42,897 bases of DNA from Patescibacteria group bacterium (GTDB taxonomy: Bacteria > Patescibacteriota > Minisyncoccia > Phycocordibacterales > Phycocordibacteraceae), in assembly GCA_028866135.1 (NCBI GenBank), contig JAGWIS010000004.1, forward strand, positions 1 through 42,897. The letters are read 5' to 3'. The notes under the pieces are model-generated. The model worked only from the letters and a program-made list of their open reading frames with translations, ran no database searches and had not been told where the DNA came from. Position numbers and translations under genes: made by a program. Below, one piece after another: positions 8,472 through 17,066 of the stretch; within the stretch, counting starts at the first letter, position 1; each line of letters begins with the position of its first letter.

Positions 8472-10373
8472 TTACGGTTTCTCCTTGAATTCGGCGTCGG
8501 TGGGGCCCCTAGACGCGTCACCAGAGCTTGACGCGTCGGGCGAACCGCCTTCGGCGGTTTTAGCCTGCTCGCTATTCTTCATCATCGCCTCCCCTATCTT
8601 CGAGAGGGTCGAGGAGAGCGCGTCGGTCGCGTTCTTGATGGTGCCGGCGTCTTCGCTATTGCGTGCCGTCTTGAGCGCATCAATTTTATCCTGCACTTCC
8701 TTCACCACTTCCGCGCCGGCTTTCTCGCCGTTTTCTTTTATCGCTTTCTCGGCGGCATACACGGCCTGATCGGCGATGTTGCGAGCCTCCACGAGCACCT
8801 TGCGCTTCTCGTCGTCGGCCGCATGCGCTTCGGCGTCCGTCTTCATCTTCTCGATGTCTTCCTTCGAGAGGCCGGTCGAGCCCTCGATGCGGATCGACTG
8901 CTCCTTACCGGTCGTCTTTTCCTTTGCTTTCACGGTGAGGATGCCGGAGGCGTCCACGTCGAAAGTCACTTCCACCTGCGGCATGCCACGCGGGGCCGGC
9001 GGGATGCCGTCGAGCATGAATTTGCCCAGGGACTTGTTATCGGCGCTCATCGCGCGTTCGCCCTGGGTGATGTGGATCTCGACCGACGGCTGATTGTCTG
9101 CGGCGGTGGAGAAAGTCTGCGAGCGACTGGTCGGTATCGCGGTGTTGCGCTCGATGAGCTTGGTCGCGACGCCGCCCATCGTCTCGATCGCAAGCGAGAG
9201 CGGAATCACGTCCACAAGCAGGATGTCTTTCACGTCGCCCTGGAGGATGCCCGCCTGGATGGCCGCGCCGATAGCGACGACTTCGTCCGGGTTCACCGTC
9301 ATATTGGGCTTCTTGCCGAAGAATTTCTCCACGGCTGCCTGGATGGCCGGCATGCGGGTCTGACCGCCCACGAGGATGACTTCGTTTATCTCGGGAATCT
9401 TAAACGGCGATGCTTCCATCGCGCGCTTGGTGATAGCCATCGCGCGATCGATGAACTCGCCCGAAATCTCCTCGAGCTTCGCGCGCGTCATCTTGATGAG
9501 CAGGTGGCGGGGGCCGGAGGCGTCCGAGGTGAGGAACGGGATGTTGATCTCCGTCTCCATCGCGCTTGAGAGCTCGATTTTTGCCTTCTCAGCAGCCTCG
9601 TCAAGGCGCTGGCGCGCAAGCGCGTCGCCGCGCACGTCGATGCCGCTCTCTTTCTTAAACTCGTCCGCGAGCCAGTTGATGATCTTCTGGTCGATGTCTT
9701 TGCCGCCGAGGTGGGCGTCGCCATCGGTGGACTTCACCTCAATCACGTCGCCGCCCACTTCAAGCACGGAAATGTCGAACGTGCCGCCGCCGAAGTCGAA
9801 GACCGCGATCTTTTCGTCTTTCTTTTTGTTAAATCCATACGCGAGCGCGGCGGCCGTCGGCTCGTTGATGATGCGCTTCACATCGAGGCCGGCAATCTGG
9901 CCCGCGGCTTTCGTCGCGCTGCGCTGGTCGTCGTTGAAGTATGCGGGGACGGTGATGATGGCTTCGGTAATCTTCTCGCCGAGCTTCGCTTCTGCGTCGG
10001 CCTTGAGTTTGCCCAAAATCATCGCCGAAATCTCCTCCGGGCGGTACCACTTATCGGTCATCTTGACCTCGATGCCGCCATTTTCTGCCTTGCGCATCTC
10101 AAAAGGAACTGCCGCCTTGTCTTTCTGCACGGCCGGCTCATCAAAGGAGTGGCCGATGAAGCGCTTGATTTGGAAGATTGTGTTGAGCGGATTCGTCACC
10201 GACTGGCGCTTGGCAAGCGTGCCGACGATGCGCTCGCCAGTCTTCCCCACCGCGACGATGGACGGGGTCGTGCGTGCGCCCTCGGCATTCTCGAGAACGC
10301 GCGGCTCGCCGCCCTCGACGATCGCCATCGCGGAGTTCGTGGTGCCCAAATCGATTCCAAGAATTTTTGCCAT
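8472..10373 (-). CDS. dnaK: molecular chaperone DnaK
   Basis: [36 protein letters not shown], substrate-binding domain. Confidence 0.97.
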   Translation of the reverse strand: MAKILGIDLGTTNSAMAIVEGGEPRVLENAEGARTTPSIVAVGKTGERIVGTLAKRQSVTNPLNTIFQIKRFIGHSFDEPAVQKDKAAVPFEMRKAENGGIEVKMTDKWYRPEEISAMILGKLKADAEAKLGEKITEAIITVPAYFNDDQRSATKAAGQIAGLDVKRIINEPTAAALAYGFNKKKDEKIAVFDFGGGTFDISVLEVGGDVIEVKSTDGDAHLGGKDIDQKIINWLADEFKKESGIDVRGDALARQRLDEAAEKAKIELSSAMETEINIPFLTSDASGPRHLLIKMTRAKLEEISGEFIDRAMAITKRAMEASPFKIPEINEVILVGGQTRMPAIQAAVEKFFGKKPNMTVNPDEVVAIGAAIQAGILQGDVKDILLVDVIPLSLAIETMGGVATKLIERNTAIPTSRSQTFSTAADNQPSVEIHITQGERAMSADNKSLGKFMLDGIPPAPRGMPQVEVTFDVDASGILTVKAKEKTTGKEQSIRIEGSTGLSKEDIEKMKTDAEAHAADDEKRKVLVEARNIADQAVYAAEKAIKENGEKAGAEVVKEVQDKIDALKTARNSEDAGTIKNATDALSSTLSKIGEAMMKNSEQAKTAEGGSPDASSSGDASRGPTDAEFKEKP

Positions 10374-10430
10374 AATGATAAATAAATTAAGCCTGTGTTG
10401 ATTCTACAGAAGGCACCGCTTCGATTGCAA

Positions 10431-10805
10431 CTATTTCTTACTTTTTGACTCCTCACGTTTCTGATAAACAAAAGCACCGACGATAACGCCCAGCGGAATT
10501 ATGAGGGAAGCGAGACCGGCGGTACTGTTGCCGCTTAGAATTAAATACGTTCCCGCCGCAATACCCGCAAGAGCGATTATTAGACCAAAGACAAGCCCAA
10601 GCGATGAACGAATACCATCAAACCAAATGACTCTGGATTCAAGACGCTGTCTATGAACAGATTGATTTTCGGCCATTTTAACCACCCGATCAGCAAGGCC
10701 CGGAAGCACAGATTCGTAACCGCGCAAAATTTCGGGATGAGGCAACGGAACCATCTGCATTTTCCCGTTAGTGGTCAACTTGTTCTCGTCCCCAGACATA
10801 GGCAA
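10431..10805 (-). CDS. DUF2335-like membrane protein
   Basis: LPHPEILRGYESVLPGLADRVVKMAENQSVHRQ followed by two TM segments. Confidence 0.75.
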   Translation of the reverse strand: MPMSGDENKLTTNGKMQMVPLPHPEILRGYESVLPGLADRVVKMAENQSVHRQRLESRVIWFDGIRSSLGLVFGLIIALAGIAAGTYLILSGNSTAGLASLIIPLGVIVGAFVYQKREESKSKK

Positions 10806-11001
10806 TTTCTAAATCATGCCCAACAGCCTTCCAGTCAGCGGCAATCGCACGAGCATCTGCTTCCCGCTCGGTATCGCTGGCAGCAAACTGGTTTACAAGC
10901 GGCGAAAAATCAAGAATGCCACTCATGCCACGAATAAAAGTGCGCCGTACCGGCATGAGCACGAAAGTATCCTGACCGATATGTGCGGATTTTTCAGTCA
11001 T
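10768..11001 (-). CDS. hypothetical protein, overlapping the DUF2335-like gene by 38 nt
   Basis: ORF of 77 aa MTEKSAHIGQDTFVLMPVRRTFIRG..., directly after grpE. Confidence 0.6.
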   Translation of the reverse strand: MTEKSAHIGQDTFVLMPVRRTFIRGMSGILDFSPLVNQFAASDTEREADARAIAADWKAVGHDLEIAYVWGREQVDH

Positions 11002-11013
11002 GGGCGAAGTATA

Positions 11014-11553
11014 TCATGATTTGTTTGTGCAATACGCAACCCTTACTTTTGCTGGGCGGATGACTGCGTCGCCGATTTTCCACCCTTTTTCGAGAACTGC
11101 AGTGATGGTGTCGTCGGTTTCGGCGCTTTCTGCCGCGTCCTGCCCGAGCGCTTCATGAAATGCGGGGTTAAACGCCTCGCCCACCTTCCCGAGCTCCTCA
11201 AGCCCAAGCGAAGCAAAGGCGCTTTCAAGCTGCTTCGCGATGGCAAGAAACCCTTCCGGCACCTTGCCGTGCTCTTTGGCGCGCTCGAGGGCGTCAAAGG
11301 CCGGCAGAAGCGTCTCGACTGCCTTCACCACCCCCGAGACCTTTGCAATTTTCATCTCCACCTCAAACCGCTTCAGGAGATTCACGTAGTCGGCCTTCGC
11401 GCGCTGCCAGCCGTCCATATATTCCTGCTTCTCCTTTCGGCACGCGCTCAAGTCCTCGCGCATCTTCGCGATCTTATTCTCGGCTTGCCCCTCAGCGCTC
11501 GTACCTTCGCTGTCGCCAGATTCAATGGTTATATCATCACGCTCTTCGTCCAT
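11014..11553 (-). CDS. grpE: nucleotide exchange factor GrpE
   Basis: Coiled-coil N-terminus, VETLLPAFDALERA, FNPAFHEALGQ, VLEKGWKIGDAVIRPAKVRVA. Confidence 0.93.
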   Translation of the reverse strand: MDEERDDITIESGDSEGTSAEGQAENKIAKMREDLSACRKEKQEYMDGWQRAKADYVNLLKRFEVEMKIAKVSGVVKAVETLLPAFDALERAKEHGKVPEGFLAIAKQLESAFASLGLEELGKVGEAFNPAFHEALGQDAAESAETDDTITAVLEKGWKIGDAVIRPAKVRVAYCTNKS

Positions 11554-11561
11554 GGTTTAAG

Positions 11562-11786
11562 TTATGCCAAAGCCGTCAATTTCACTAATGTGTTACCGAT
11601 GCTAACAGCGTTGAAATTCCTCCTGCCGATCTTCTCGCGGGCGCCAAGAATTTCGAGATTCAGAGTGCGACCCTTTTTATCTATATCAAGAAGCACTTCA
11701 GGGGCTACCTCAAGGGTCTTTGCCACCACTCCGGGACGAAGAGAAACGTTGAGCGCATTGGCCTCTTTGTCGTAGGTAATCTTCAT
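11562..11786 (-). CDS. DUF2283-family protein
   Basis: MKITYDKEANALNVSLRPG...LDIDKKGRTLNLEILGA. Confidence 0.75.
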   Translation of the reverse strand: MKITYDKEANALNVSLRPGVVAKTLEVAPEVLLDIDKKGRTLNLEILGAREKIGRRNFNAVSIGNTLVKLTALA

Positions 11787-11799
11787 ATCCGTGAGTATA

Positions 11800-12030
11800 T
11801 CATAAAGGCAACTTCCTTACCCAATGGGCAGTAACGACAACAATGCGCTTTGGTCCTCGGACAAGAACGACCTTCAAATATCGAATGCCAAACCTCTTAA
11901 ACCACTCTTCTCGAGGAAAGTTCCCTGGCAGGCGCAAATCAGGGGACCGCGCGACCTCACGTACCAAAAACAGCGAAATCTTGCGTTGCCTAATCTTCAA
12001 GAGGGCATGGGCGGTGAAATGAATCTCCAC
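11800..12030 (-). CDS. DUF4258-like small protein (putative toxin-like partner of the DUF2283 gene)
   Basis: MEIHFTAHALLKIRQRKISLFLVREVARSPD...KVVLVRGPKRIVVVTAHW. Confidence 0.65.
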   Translation of the reverse strand: MEIHFTAHALLKIRQRKISLFLVREVARSPDLRLPGNFPREEWFKRFGIRYLKVVLVRGPKRIVVVTAHWVRKLPL

Positions 12031-12064
12031 ATTCTCATGTTACATTATCCTGATTAAGCCGTAC

Positions 12065-12685
12065 TTATTTGGAAGCTTCACTTCCAAGGAGAGGGCTTGC
12101 CAGTCCCTCGACCACCTCAGCATTCGATAAATCCTTCAAAGCCACGGTCGGAACCAATAGTTTGGATATCTGCTTTCCTCCACCAACGATAATTTTCTCC
12201 CTATCCATTAGCCGGCTATCGATTAAAATTCTCCATGAATTTGGGAGTCCTACTGGGGTGATGCTCCCATACTCCATTCCCGTTTCTTGAAGAATTTCAT
12301 CCAAGGGAGCCATCGATACTTTCTTTGCACCGAGTTTCTCGCGTACAATGCCATTCAAATCAGCGCGGTGGCCGACAGGAACAAGAACGGCAGCCGTCGT
12401 TCACGTCTCTCCTCGCTTTCCCCTCACGACAATGCAATTCGCTCCTTCATCTGGGCTGACGCCATAGTGTTCTACCAACTCATGTCCGCCCATATACCGC
12501 GGATCAATTTGGGCAGACATGATTCCGTGGATGGACTTCGCAGCATTTAATACGGATTCGCTTAGAATTTCCGGATGCTCGTCAATTGGCCTGAAATTGA
12601 GGGATTCGTTCATAAAAGAAAGTATAAAGTATATAGAACAAACCGCCTTGCGGCGGTTTGTGGTTGAAACTAGCGCTTGCTCCAC
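12065..12685 (-). pseudogene. YbaK/ProX-type aminoacyl-tRNA deacylase-like gene interrupted by one in-frame TGA (12401-12403)
   Basis: N-part MNESLNFRPIDEHPEILSESVLNAAKSIHG...GANCIVVRGKRGET then TGA then TTAAVLVPVGHRADLNGIVREKLGAKKVSMAPLDEILQETGMEYGSITPVGLP in the same frame. Confidence 0.75.
12638..12661 (-). terminator. hairpin terminator after rpsI
   Basis: ACAAACCGCC-TTGC-GGCGGTTTGT, minus-strand tail TCTATATACTTT. Confidence 0.65.
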
Positions 12686-13065
12686 TGCGGAGACTTGCGG
12701 GCCTTCTTGAGGCCCGGCTTCTTGCGCTCCTTAGCGCGCGGGTCGCGCTTGAGGAACGTTGCGGCCTTGAGTACCGCGCGAGTCTTCGGCTCGGCTTTGA
12801 TGATGGCGCGAGAAATGGCGTGGCGGAGCGCGTCTGCCTGGGCTGCGACGCCGCCGCCCTCTACGTGTGCGGTGACGGCGTAGTTCTCGGCGCTGCCGGC
12901 CGTCGCGAAGGCCTCTTCGGCGATCTTTGCGCGTTCGTCAGTCTTGAAATACTCCTTTGCGGTCTTGCCGTTCACCATGAGGCTCGATTTCGCAGCGGCG
13001 ATCATGCGCACGCTCGCGATAGCGGTCTTGCGGCGTCCGACGGCGTTGATGTAGGTGGTTGCCAT
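12670..13065 (-). CDS. rpsI: 30S ribosomal protein S9
   Basis: AVGRRKTAIASVR, C-terminal RDPRAKERKKPGLKKARKSPQWSKR. Confidence 0.95.
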   Translation of the reverse strand: MATTYINAVGRRKTAIASVRMIAAAKSSLMVNGKTAKEYFKTDERAKIAEEAFATAGSAENYAVTAHVEGGGVAAQADALRHAISRAIIKAEPKTRAVLKAATFLKRDPRAKERKKPGLKKARKSPQWSKR

Positions 13066-13070
13066 ACTGG

Positions 13071-13442
13071 TTATGCGTTCACGACGAGATTCTTCATGCG
13101 CGGCGCGCGGAGCTTGTTGCGCGGAATCATGCCGTCGATGGTCTTCTTGAGGACTTCCGCGATGCCCTTTTTCGTAATCATCTCATCCATGCGGACTTCC
13201 TTCTGGCCGCCCGGGTAGCCGGTGTAGCGAAGGTAGACTTTGCCCTCTTTGCGGCGCGCAGGAAGGTGGAGCTTGCCCGCGTTCTCGATGACAACCGTCA
13301 CCGGAAGCGCCTGATTCTTGGCGAAGTGCACGGAGCGCTTTCCGAGAAGCGCATGCGCAGCCTCGCTCGCCACGCGGCCGAGCGTGCGGTCCGTCGCGTC
13401 GATGGTGTAGGTCGTGGCTTTCGGCTTCGTGTTGGAAGTCAT
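13071..13442 (-). CDS. rplM: 50S ribosomal protein L13
   Basis: TYTIDATDRTLGRVASEAAHALLGK...YTGYPGG, GMIPRNKLR; start taken at MTSNTKPK. Confidence 0.94.
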   Translation of the reverse strand: MTSNTKPKATTYTIDATDRTLGRVASEAAHALLGKRSVHFAKNQALPVTVVIENAGKLHLPARRKEGKVYLRYTGYPGGQKEVRMDEMITKKGIAEVLKKTIDGMIPRNKLRAPRMKNLVVNA

Positions 13443-13590
13443 AGGTACGTTATAGATACTAGACCCCGTAGTGAAAAATGGCATCGCTTACGCGATCTTG
13501 CTTCCGAGAGGGATTCGACTTGCTTTTAGTCATATCGTCGTACTTTACACTATTTTGCCGGATATTCCAATGCCATTTTCTACTACGGGG

Positions 13591-13944
13591 CTAGACGAAA
13601 GCGATGTATGCAAGCTTGCGGGCGTCGTTTGCCCCGCGCGCGGTGCGCTTCACGATGCGGGTGTAGCCGCCCTTGCGATCCGCGTAGCGCGGACCAATCG
13701 AATCGAAGAGCTTCTTCACGGCGGCTTTGTCGCCGAGGCGGGTCTGGGTGAGGCGGCGGCTCGCGAGCGTATTCTTCTTTGCGTAGGTGACGAGGCGCTC
13801 GACGAACGGGCGCAGCGCCTTGGCCTTTGCCTCGGTCGTCGAAATGCGCTCTTCAAGCACGAGCGAGCGCGCAAGGGATCGGATCAGCGCGCGGCGCTGA
13901 TTCGTCTCGCGATGGAAGGTCTGTGCTTTCTTGGTGAATGCCAT
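13591..13944 (-). CDS. rplQ: 50S ribosomal protein L17
   Basis: FHRETNQRRALIRSLARSLVLEERISTTEAKAKALRPFVERLVTYAK. Confidence 0.95.
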   Translation of the reverse strand: MAFTKKAQTFHRETNQRRALIRSLARSLVLEERISTTEAKAKALRPFVERLVTYAKKNTLASRRLTQTRLGDKAAVKKLFDSIGPRYADRKGGYTRIVKRTARGANDARKLAYIAFV

Positions 13945-14065
13945 GGTCCCCAAATGATTACCTGCGCGATGAGCGCATATTGATAAAAGCACACGAAGGC
14001 AGGCGCGTGGGCTTGAACTCGGCAGATGTACGGGTGTGGAGAGTAGTAATCATACGGGGCAAGGA

Positions 14066-15016
14066 TTATTCGCCCTTGAGCGTGAGGCCGTGACCAGCGA
14101 GCGCGCGGGAAATTTCCTCAATCGCCTTCTCGCCGATGCCGTCGAGCTCTTTGAGCGCGCTTTCCGTCTTGCGCGCAAGGCCGGCTGCGCTCTTCACGCC
14201 TGCGTCCTCGAGAGCCGAGGTGATGCGAGCCGAGAGACCGAGGTCGGAGACCTTGATCTTTGCGGCATCGGTCGTGTCGTCAGAGCCCTTCTTGCCATCG
14301 ACTGCTGCAAAGGCAGCTGCCGGCGCGCTTTCCTGGAAGCCGATGATGGCACGGAGCTGGTGCACCATGGTCTCGATTGAGCGCTCAAGCGCCTCGCGGG
14401 GAGCGATGGTGCCGTTCGTCTCGATGAGGATGCGCAGGCGGTTGAAATCCGTGCGGTCGCCGACGCGCATGTTCTCCACCTCGTAGTTCACGCGACGAAT
14501 CGGAGTGAAAGTCGCATCGAGCGCGATGGTGCCGATGTCGACTTTGTCTTTCGTGAGGACTTCGCGGGAGACGTAGCCGAGGCCGCGCTCGATGGTGGCT
14601 TCGAGCTCGAGCGACGACTTGCCCGAAAGGTCGCAGATGTGCTGCTCAGGATTCTTGACTTCGACCTGGCTCGGCAGCTTGAAGCTCTTTGCGGTGATCT
14701 CGCCCGGGCCTTTCACCGAGAGCGCGATGGTCTGCGGCTCGTCGCCGTGGAGGACGAAGTGCACGCGCTTCAAGTTGAGGAGGATTTCCATGACGGTCTC
14801 GCGCACGCCGTCGATGGTGGCGAATTCGTGCGGGACGCCGTCGATCTTCACCTGGGTGACGGCCGCGCCGGGAAGCGAGGAGAGGATAATGCGGCGCAGG
14901 CTGTTGCCGAGCGTGTGGCCGTAGCCCGGATAGAGCGAGTCGATCTCATAAATGCCCTGCAGTCCTTCCTCAGAAACGATACGGGGCTTACTCGGAAGTG
15001 TAATATGGTATTCCAT
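14066..15016 (-). CDS. rpoA: DNA-directed RNA polymerase subunit alpha
   Basis: YPGYGHTLGNSLRRIILSSLPGAAVTQVKIDGV..., C-terminal alpha-CTD-like HhH domain. Confidence 0.96.
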   Translation of the reverse strand: MEYHITLPSKPRIVSEEGLQGIYEIDSLYPGYGHTLGNSLRRIILSSLPGAAVTQVKIDGVPHEFATIDGVRETVMEILLNLKRVHFVLHGDEPQTIALSVKGPGEITAKSFKLPSQVEVKNPEQHICDLSGKSSLELEATIERGLGYVSREVLTKDKVDIGTIALDATFTPIRRVNYEVENMRVGDRTDFNRLRILIETNGTIAPREALERSIETMVHQLRAIIGFQESAPAAAFAAVDGKKGSDDTTDAAKIKVSDLGLSARITSALEDAGVKSAAGLARKTESALKELDGIGEKAIEEISRALAGHGLTLKGE

Positions 15017-15185
15017 AACTCAATCGTTGTTAAACGAGCTAAAAATCCCAGCTGCTTCGTTGCGGAGCCCCGCACGCTCGGTCGTCGTACAAAGCTTGTA
15101 CGCCTCCGTCGCATGCGTTCCCGCGCCTCGCATCTGAAGATTTTTCGTCTCGTTTTCCATATGTTTAGTTTATAAGTGCGAACTA

Positions 15186-15800
15186 TTATCGTGTATAGAA
15201 CGAGAGCACCGCGACGAGATCTCCCGCCGGATCGGCGGAAGACATCGTCGGCCGCTCGACGACCGATCCCTCCATCTTCTTCGGATCCCACGTGAGCCAC
15301 GACGGGAGCGGGCGCTCCGCGAAGCGGTCCGCGAATCCGACGAGGACGCCGTGCTCCTTCGAGCCCTCGCGCACGGCGATCACGTCGCCCACGTTTACCA
15401 TCTGCGACGGGACGCGGCTCTTCTTGCCGCCGACCGTCACGTGGCCGTGAGCCACCATCTGGCGCGCGCCGCGGCGCGTCTTCGCGAGCCCGAGGCGCCA
15501 GACGACGTTGTCGAGGCGGAGCTCAAGGAGCTCGTGAAGGCGATCGGAAGGCTTTACTTTGTGCACCGTGGAGAGGGCTTTGTTCACGTAATTGCGGAAC
15601 TGCTTCTCGGGAAGGCCGTAGGTGACGCGCACCTTCTGCTTCTCAAGCATCTGCTTGCCGAACTCGCTTTGGCGGCCGCGGCCCTTCTTTTTGTTCTTAG
15701 CGCTGCGGTCGGCGGAAATAGCGAACTTCTGCGTCTGCGCCTTTTCAAAGACGGAGACGCCGAGGCGCTTGGCAATTTTGTATCGTGGTCCGGTGATCAT
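15186..15800 (-). CDS. rpsD: 30S ribosomal protein S4
   Basis: MITGPRYKIAKRLG...GLPEKQFRNYV...LELRLDNVVWRLGLAKTRRGARQMVAHGHVTVGG. Confidence 0.95.
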   Translation of the reverse strand: MITGPRYKIAKRLGVSVFEKAQTQKFAISADRSAKNKKKGRGRQSEFGKQMLEKQKVRVTYGLPEKQFRNYVNKALSTVHKVKPSDRLHELLELRLDNVVWRLGLAKTRRGARQMVAHGHVTVGGKKSRVPSQMVNVGDVIAVREGSKEHGVLVGFADRFAERPLPSWLTWDPKKMEGSVVERPTMSSADPAGDLVAVLSFYTR

Positions 15801-15844
15801 GCTAGCGTTTGTTAGCGAGTAATCGAGCGTTACCAAACGCTTGC

Positions 15845-15900
15845 ACCCTGTTAAATTGCGGCGAAGCCGCATCCGCGCTTCGCGCGGGATTTAACAGGGT
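15845..15900 (-). promoter_or_regulatory. three-way-junction-like structured leader between rpsK and rpsD
   Basis: Outer 12-bp stem ACCCTGTTAAAT/ATTTAACAGGGT enclosing hairpins TGCGGC-GAA-GCCGCA and CCGCGC-TTC-GCGCGG. Confidence 0.6.
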
Positions 15901-15936
15901 AATGAAATTATAATTCGCTTCGCTCATACATTTCTA

Positions 15937-16371
15937 TTACACCCTCCTCGGCTTCGGCGGGCGCGGGCCGTTATGCGGGACCGGGGTCACGTCCTTGATC
16001 AAGCGCACCTGGATGCCCTTGCCGGTGAAGGCGCGGAGCACGGACTCGCGTCCGGCGCCGACGCCGCAAATGACGACCGTCGCTTCCTTAAGTCCGATCA
16101 TCGCCCCCTTCTCACCGAGGAATTCACCGACTTTCGCGGCCGCATACGGCGTGGACTTTCTCGCGCCGGAGAAGCCAAGCGCTCCTGCGCTTGAAGAGAC
16201 GACAGCATTGCCTTTCTCGTCGGTGAGGACGGCTTTCGTGTTGTTGAAAGTCGCTTCGACGTGGAGGATGCCTTTCTCGAGATGACGCTTCGAGACTTTC
16301 GAGAGCGCACGCTCTTTCCTTCCAGGGTCGAGGCCGCGTCCGGACTTCTTGATGATGCGTTTCTTTCCCAT
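15937..16371 (-). CDS. rpsK: 30S ribosomal protein S11
   Basis: VEATFNNTKAVLTDEKGNAVVSSSAGALGFSGARKSTPYAA, HNGPRPPKPRRV. Confidence 0.96.
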   Translation of the reverse strand: MGKKRIIKKSGRGLDPGRKERALSKVSKRHLEKGILHVEATFNNTKAVLTDEKGNAVVSSSAGALGFSGARKSTPYAAAKVGEFLGEKGAMIGLKEATVVICGVGAGRESVLRAFTGKGIQVRLIKDVTPVPHNGPRPPKPRRV

Positions 16372-16375
16372 GGTA

Positions 16376-16756
16376 TTAGGTCTTTTCGAGCGTACGGCGA
16401 CCCGAGGTCATCGTCTTGCGGACGTTGCCGCGGCGCGTGCGCGAATTGGTCTTCGTGCGCTGGCCGCGCACCGGGAGCCCGCGCGAGTGGCGGTCGCCGC
16501 GCGCCGACTTGATGTCCTTCAAGCGCTTGATGTTCTGGCCGATTTCGCGGCGCAGCTCGCCCTCGATGAGGAATCCTTCCGCGCTCGAGCGGATTTTCTG
16601 CTCCTCATCAGCCGTGAGCTCGCTGCCCTTCTTCGTGGGAGCGATGCCGGTCTTCTTCAAGATTTCGAGCGCACGCATCGGGCCGATGCCAAAAATAAGC
16701 GGCAACGCATAGGCGAGCTGCTTATTGTCTGGGATGGTGACGCCGGCGATACGCAT
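16376..16756 (-). CDS. rpsM: 30S ribosomal protein S13
   Basis: MRIAGVTIPDNKQLAYALPLIFGIG...HSRGLPVRGQRTKTNSRTRRG. Confidence 0.96.
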   Translation of the reverse strand: MRIAGVTIPDNKQLAYALPLIFGIGPMRALEILKKTGIAPTKKGSELTADEEQKIRSSAEGFLIEGELRREIGQNIKRLKDIKSARGDRHSRGLPVRGQRTKTNSRTRRGNVRKTMTSGRRTLEKT

Positions 16757-16931
16757 GGTTAGATTTTGTTACGAGCGAAGCGAGTTAGAAAATCTTCCAC
16801 CCGCCACACTTCCACTCGCATGCTCGGGCGCATGCGTGCTTTTTGCAATATTCCATTTGATCATGTTTGTGTTCATTTTCGATAAAGTGTGTCGGGTTGG
16901 GAAATAATATTCGCTCCGCTCATTTATTTTC

Positions 16932-17048
16932 TCAACCCTGGCGCGCCTTGCGCCGAGGATTCTTCTTATTGATACGGTATAAACGCCCGCCCCTGCGGAC
17001 GAGCTGATCTCCTGGCTGCTGCTTTTTTATGGATGCACGAACCTTCAT
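16932..17048 (-). CDS. rpmJ: 50S ribosomal protein L36 (cysteine-less form), 38 aa, missed by the ORF track length cutoff
   Basis: Manual translation [38 protein letters not shown], between infA and rpsM. Confidence 0.92.
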   Translation of the reverse strand: MKVRASIKKQQPGDQLVRRGGRLYRINKKNPRRKARQG

Positions 17049-17066
17049 CGTAAATGTGTTGAATGC

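Noticed and set aside
9376-10401. 341-aa plus-strand ORF (and others) opposite dnaK
   Set aside because: Antisense shadow of DnaK; composition is Ser/Ala/Arg-biased and has no recognisable motifs.
12401-12403. Genome-wide TGA recoding (SR1/Gracilibacteria style) to explain the split YbaK-like gene
   Set aside because: TGA is used as a normal terminator in this window (grpE, ATGA overlaps, the tRNA-Ala-linked ORF), so global recoding is unlikely.
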